A program made the position numbers and the translations under genes. Source: Chitinophagaceae bacterium (GTDB lineage: Bacteria; Bacteroidota; Bacteroidia; Chitinophagales; Chitinophagaceae). Taken from it: 64,000 nucleotides of DNA. A model generated the notes under the pieces. The model saw nothing but the letters and a program-made list of their open reading frames with translations. It did not search any database and was not told the origin of the DNA. Positions 60,351 to 64,000 of this stretch are shown here, piece by piece. The DNA lies in the NCBI GenBank assembly GCA_019638625.1, contig JAHBTK010000003.1, forward strand, positions 790,149 to 854,148, read 5' to 3'. Position 1 is the first letter of the stretch. Every line of letters begins with the position of its first letter.

Positions 60351-61862
60351 TCAGGTGGCTCTGAACTGCAGTATTTCTTCCAGGGTATTTCTCTCGTTGC
60401 TCAAACGCGGCACTTTGTGTTGCCCTCCCAGTTTTCCCTTGCTTCTCAGCCAGGCCGTGAAGGTTCCCGCCGGAATCGCATGCACCACCGGTTTTCTTAA
60501 TGCGATATCTTTATACCGCTTGGCTTCGTAGTCACTATTGACCGTTTGTAATGTCTTGTCCAGTATATCGGTGAAAGACTCCAGGCTGGCCGGTGGGTTA
60601 TCAAATTCTATCAGCCACTCATGGGCGCCGTTACCGTTTTCGCTGAAGTAAACCGGCGCCGCTGTATAGTCATTCACAACCGCTCCCGTTTTTTCGCAGG
60701 CGACGGAGATTGCCTTGTCGGTATTGTCCACCATCACTTCTTCTCCGAAAGCGTTTATATAATGCTTCAGCCTTCCGGATACCTTGATGCGGAAGGGGAA
60801 CAGGGAGGTGAACTGAATGGTGTCTCCCAGCATATAGCGCCAGAGTCCGCCGTTGGTGCTGATGACGAGGGCATAGTTCTTACCGGTTTCCACATCTTTC
60901 AATCCAATTGTCTGTGGGTTTTCCTTACCATATTCCTCCACCGGCATGAACTCCATAAAAATGCCGTGGTCCAGGTACAGCAGCATACCCTCCTCTCCCG
61001 GGCGGTCCTGTGCTGCAAAAAAGCCTTCGCTGGCATTGTAGCTGTCAATATAAAAAATGTCTTTCCCGATAATTTTCCGGAATTGCTCCCGGTAAGGGGT
61101 AAACGAAACACCGCCGTGTATATAAAGCTCCAGTGAAGGCCATACTTCCGACATGCTGCTTTTTCCTGTCATCTGGAGGATCCTTTTGAACAGTACCAGC
61201 GTCCAGGTAGGTACTCCTGAAATAGAAGTTACATTCTCATGGATGGTGCTTTCGGCCAGCTTTTCAATTTTCGACTCCCATTCATCCATCAGGGTGATCG
61301 CCAGTTCGGGTGTGCGCAGCCATTGTCCTATAAGCGGTGAATTTTGCAGCAGTACGGCGCTCAGGTCTCCAAAGCTTACCTCTTCGTTAACCTGGTTGAT
61401 GGTATGGCTGCCCCCGATGACCAGCCCTTTGCCGGTGAGTAGTTCTGAATCGGGATTGAAGTTGTAATACAGCGTAAGCGTGTCTTTTGCCCCCTTGTAA
61501 TGGCAGTCCTCCAGACTTTCTTCGCTGATGGGAATAAATTTGCTTTTATCGCTGGTGGTGCCGCTGCTTTTGGCAAACCATTTAATAGGCGTGTTCCATA
61601 GAATATTTTCCTCGCCATTCATCATCCGCTGTATATACGGTTTCAGATCATCATATTCGTGAATAGGAATGGCTTTCTTGAACTCCCTGGTGGAAAAAAG
61701 AGAGGAAAACTGGTATTTCCGGCCGAACTCCGTGTACTGTGCGGAAGTGACCAGGTCCTGGAGCACTTCTCTTTGTGAAGCTATAGGGTTTTGCACCCAC
61801 GCTTCTATTCTCCAGAGGCGCATCCTGGCGAGCTGCGATATTGTTGAACTTAATAATCCCAT
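60351..61862 (-). CDS. GH3 auxin-responsive-promoter family protein (acyl-adenylase-like)
   Basis: 503 aa. The AMP-binding P-loop WFAKSSGTTSDKSKFIP near residue 90 and the motifs YNASEGFFAAQD, LRYMLGDTIQFT-type (read LWRYMLGDTIQFTSLFPFRI) and KHYINAFGEEVMVDNTDKAI are those of the plant GH3/bacterial GH3-like family in the ANL superfamily. Plant members conjugate acyl acids to amino acids; the bacterial substrate is unknown. Common in Bacteroidota, frequently near lptB as here. Cytoplasmic. Confidence 0.9.
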   Translation of the reverse strand: MGLLSSTISQLARMRLWRIEAWVQNPIASQREVLQDLVTSAQYTEFGRKYQFSSLFSTREFKKAIPIHEYDDLKPYIQRMMNGEENILWNTPIKWFAKSSGTTSDKSKFIPISEESLEDCHYKGAKDTLTLYYNFNPDSELLTGKGLVIGGSHTINQVNEEVSFGDLSAVLLQNSPLIGQWLRTPELAITLMDEWESKIEKLAESTIHENVTSISGVPTWTLVLFKRILQMTGKSSMSEVWPSLELYIHGGVSFTPYREQFRKIIGKDIFYIDSYNASEGFFAAQDRPGEEGMLLYLDHGIFMEFMPVEEYGKENPQTIGLKDVETGKNYALVISTNGGLWRYMLGDTIQFTSLFPFRIKVSGRLKHYINAFGEEVMVDNTDKAISVACEKTGAVVNDYTAAPVYFSENGNGAHEWLIEFDNPPASLESFTDILDKTLQTVNSDYEAKRYKDIALRKPVVHAIPAGTFTAWLRSKGKLGGQHKVPRLSNERNTLEEILQFRAT

Positions 61863-61917
61863 AAATGTGGGGGCAAAATAAGAAAAATACCAACCTGTTG
61901 CTTACAGCCCGGAAATG

Positions 61918-62730
61918 CTATTCAGGAAGGTCCTGCCTTTCCTGTCCGGCAGTGCTGATCTCGCTCATACCTTTCATCGCTTCTTCGTGGAGATAGTCCT
62001 TGCGTTTCAACACAAAATTACGTCCCAGGTATAGCCGTTTCACCTGGTCGTCTGCAGCCAGTTCTTCGGCGGTTCCGTGTTTAAAGATCTTACCGTCGAT
62101 CAGCAGGTATGCCCGGTCGCAGATAGACAGCGTTTCGTTAACGTTGTGATCGGTTATAAGGATACCTATATTCTTGTATTTCAGCCTGGCTACCACCGCC
62201 TGGATATCTTCCACGGCAATAGGGTCCACACCGGCAAAAGGCTCGTCCAGCAATATGAACTTGGGGTCTACGGCCAGCGCCCGCGCAATCTCGGTTCTGC
62301 GTCTTTCCCCTCCGCTCAGCGAATCTCCATTGTTTTTCCGCACATGATGCAGCCGGAACTCATCCAGGAGGGCTTCCAGCTTTTCCTTTTGCTGCGCCCT
62401 GGAAAGACCTGTCATTTCCAGTACTGCGCTGATATTGTCTTCCACACTCAGCTTTCTGAATACCGAAGCCTCCTGCGGCAGGTAACCGATGCCCATCTGC
62501 GCCCGTTTGTACATAGGGAGCTTTGTGATATTATCATCCTGCAGAAATACCTGCCCCTCATCTGGTTTTATCAGGCCGACTACCATATAAAAGGTAGTGG
62601 TTTTTCCTGCTCCGTTTGGCCCCAGCAAACCTACAATTTCGCCCTGCTTCACCTCTATGGAGACGTGGTTTACCACCGTCCGGCTGCCATATCTTTTTAC
62701 AAGCTCGCTGGTGTGTATCGTTAAACTCAA
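61918..62730 (-). CDS. lptB: LptB, LPS-export ABC ATPase
   Basis: 270 aa if translation begins at the TTG at 62730 ([10 protein letters not shown]). No closer ATG exists, and the longer frame back to 63021 would overlap the divergent metF start and its promoter. Walker [22 protein letters not shown]-loop [14 protein letters not shown], signature [15 protein letters not shown], Walker [16 protein letters not shown] and H-loop ITDHNV are all typical of LptB. It powers transport of lipopolysaccharide from the inner to the outer membrane with LptFGC. The C-terminal 25 residues extend past the usual length. Confidence 0.92.
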   Translation of the reverse strand: MSLTIHTSELVKRYGSRTVVNHVSIEVKQGEIVGLLGPNGAGKTTTFYMVVGLIKPDEGQVFLQDDNITKLPMYKRAQMGIGYLPQEASVFRKLSVEDNISAVLEMTGLSRAQQKEKLEALLDEFRLHHVRKNNGDSLSGGERRRTEIARALAVDPKFILLDEPFAGVDPIAVEDIQAVVARLKYKNIGILITDHNVNETLSICDRAYLLIDGKIFKHGTAEELAADDQVKRLYLGRNFVLKRKDYLHEEAMKGMSEISTAGQERQDLPE

Positions 62731-62803
62731 AACAATTGATTTTGCGCAAAAATACAGGTTAAGGTCTATTGATAAAGCCGGGTGATTTACTTTAACAGCT
62801 ATT

Positions 62804-62832
62804 TTTGGTATCAAAAGGATAGCATAAGTTTG
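62804..62832 (+). promoter_or_regulatory. Promoter of metF
   Basis: TTTG at 62804-62807 and TAAGTTTG at 62825-62832, 17 bases apart, followed by the metF ATG 50 bases on. A clean Bacteroidota promoter between divergent lptB and metF. Confidence 0.7.
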
Positions 62833-62881
62833 CAGGTTATTGGCAAAACACACATAAAAAGCGTGTATAAAGGACAGCAGA

Positions 62882-63835
62882 ATGAAAGTTACCGAGCATA
62901 TAAAACAGGCAAAAGACACCTTATTATCATACGAAATATTACCCCCGCTGAAGGGCAAGACCATCAACTCTATATACGACCACCTGGACCCCCTGATGGA
63001 GTTTAAGCCTTCTTTTATCAATGTGACCTACCACCGGGCAGAGCATATTTTCAGAAAAAAAGAAAATGGCAGTTTCGAGAAAATAGAGGTCAGGAAACGT
63101 CCCGGAACGGTGGGTATCTGCGCCGCTATTATGAACCATTATAAAGTGGACGCGGTACCGCATCTTATCTGCGGTGGCTTTACCATCCGGGAAACGGAGG
63201 ACGCGCTGATCGACCTGCATTTCCTGGGCATTGATAATGTGCTGGTTTTGAGGGGCGATGCTTCTAAAAACGAAACCTTTTTTGACCCGGAACCTGAGGG
63301 GCACCGCTATGCGATTGACCTGCTGAAACAAACCGTAAACCTCAATAACGGCATATACCTGGAAGATGATATCCGGAACGGCTTTCGCACTGATTTTTGC
63401 ATTGGGGTAGCGGGTTATCCCGAAAAACATTTTGAGTCTCCCAACACTTCTACCGATATGCTGTACCTGAAAGCGAAAGTAGATGCAGGGGCGGAATATA
63501 TTATAACCCAGATGTTTTTTGACAACCAGAAATATTTTGATTTTGTGAAGAATTGCCGGAACAACGGCATTAATGTTCCGATCATACCCGGGTTGAAACC
63601 TATTTCTTCTATCCGTCAGCTCAATATGCTGCCGCGAGTTTTTCATGTGGATATTCCGACGGAGCTTAGCGCGGAAATATCAAAAGCTAAATCTGACAAA
63701 GAGGTGGAGCTGATCGGTACAGAATGGTTGAAACAACAGTCTATAGAACTCAAAAAAGCCGGTGTACCGGTATTACATTATTATACGCTCGGTAAGCCGA
63801 AAATTATTGAAAACGTAGTGAAGGAAATATTCTAA
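62882..63835 (+). CDS. metF: Methylenetetrahydrofolate reductase
   Basis: 317 aa. TIM-barrel flavoprotein that reduces 5,10-methylene-THF to 5-methyl-THF for methionine synthesis. Landmarks: [12 protein letters not shown] with the catalytic Glu, [58 protein letters not shown] and [19 protein letters not shown]. Length is normal. Purine and one-carbon metabolism also appear at purU in this window, but the two genes are far apart. Confidence 0.95.
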   Translation: MKVTEHIKQAKDTLLSYEILPPLKGKTINSIYDHLDPLMEFKPSFINVTYHRAEHIFRKKENGSFEKIEVRKRPGTVGICAAIMNHYKVDAVPHLICGGFTIRETEDALIDLHFLGIDNVLVLRGDASKNETFFDPEPEGHRYAIDLLKQTVNLNNGIYLEDDIRNGFRTDFCIGVAGYPEKHFESPNTSTDMLYLKAKVDAGAEYIITQMFFDNQKYFDFVKNCRNNGINVPIIPGLKPISSIRQLNMLPRVFHVDIPTELSAEISKAKSDKEVELIGTEWLKQQSIELKKAGVPVLHYYTLGKPKIIENVVKEIF

Positions 63836-63929
63836 CTGATTTTCCATTTATAACATGCGTTTAAAGTTGACTCTAAGAATGATCAGATTTTAGAGCCTGC
63901 ATTGGAATAAAGTATACATGTACTTAGCC

Positions 63930-64000
63930 TATCGCCGTCATTGCGATCCGCCTGTGGCCTATTGTGTTGTGTGGATACATCTCCAGGTAGTTTTGCCAGT
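63930..64000. repeat. Partial REP-like sequence at window end
   Basis: CGCCGTCATTGCGATCCGCC (63930-63949) resembles the left arm of the palindromic repeat at 49244. The partner arm, if any, lies beyond the window. Nothing else is seen between 63836 and 64000. Confidence 0.35.

Noticed and set aside
62731..63021. Long N-terminal extension of LptB
   Set aside because: It would overlap the metF promoter and start on the other strand; the extension is hydrophobic noise and LptB homologues begin near the TTG at 62730.

Overview
The window comes from a Bacteroidota chromosome, most likely Chitinophagaceae. The evidence is the Bacteroidota promoter signature (-33 TTTG, -7 TAnnTTTG) in front of several genes, few Shine-Dalgarno sites, many GH-type secreted polysaccharide enzymes and lipoproteins, and a type II-C CRISPR locus with a 47-bp repeat and 30-bp spacers. 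Assignment below phylum is inference. No rRNA or tRNA gene was recognised.

Layout. 1-9654: core metabolism and carbohydrate genes (Gfo/Idh/MocA oxidoreductase running off the left edge, purU, a GH9 cellulase whose polysaccharide-deacetylase module is out of frame after an A9 run, a SNF2 helicase with two SWIM fingers, an ENPP-like phosphodiesterase). 9870-17549: a peptide bacteriocin-like cluster: LuxR-type response regulator, a 56-aa double-glycine precursor with two cysteines, an ABC-2 type permease/ATPase pair, a membrane protein, a thioredoxin-like protein and a C39-peptidase ABC exporter. Four copies of an operator-promoter unit with fixed spacing are scattered through it.

17550-35444: an AT-rich accessory region of small independent genes separated by recurrent structured repeats (families A, B, C and a short hairpin). 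Several intergenic elements look like integron attC sites, so I read it as an integrase-less cassette array. Cargo includes an LRR protein, membrane and secreted proteins, a HEPN/MltR-like protein, a nucleoside-phosphorylase/STAND NTPase coupled to an AAA-TPR protein, an AAA ATPase with OLD/DUF4435-type Toprim, a DUF2199-like protein, AraC, a serine hydrolase, DinB, a lipoprotein and a HigBA pair whose toxin has lost its start. 35587-40963: a minus-strand glycan operon (GH2, GH43, galK, GH5-like).

41172-53561: a type II-C CRISPR-Cas locus: duplicated tracrRNA units on the minus strand, a large cas9 (1679 aa, all nuclease motifs intact), two unexpected genes (a nucleotidyltransferase and a zinc-finger/PRiA4-ORF3-like protein) between cas9 and cas1, then cas2 and an array of 30 repeats. 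The array contains a 385-bp five-spacer tandem duplication. crRNAs are predicted on the minus strand, so the leader lies at the right end, next to a NUMOD protein with a degenerate HNH. 53578-64000: ordinary core genes (DUF2461, FkbM methyltransferase, UvrD/PcrA helicase, FAD oxidoreductase, amidohydrolase, GH3-type adenylase-like protein, lptB, metF).
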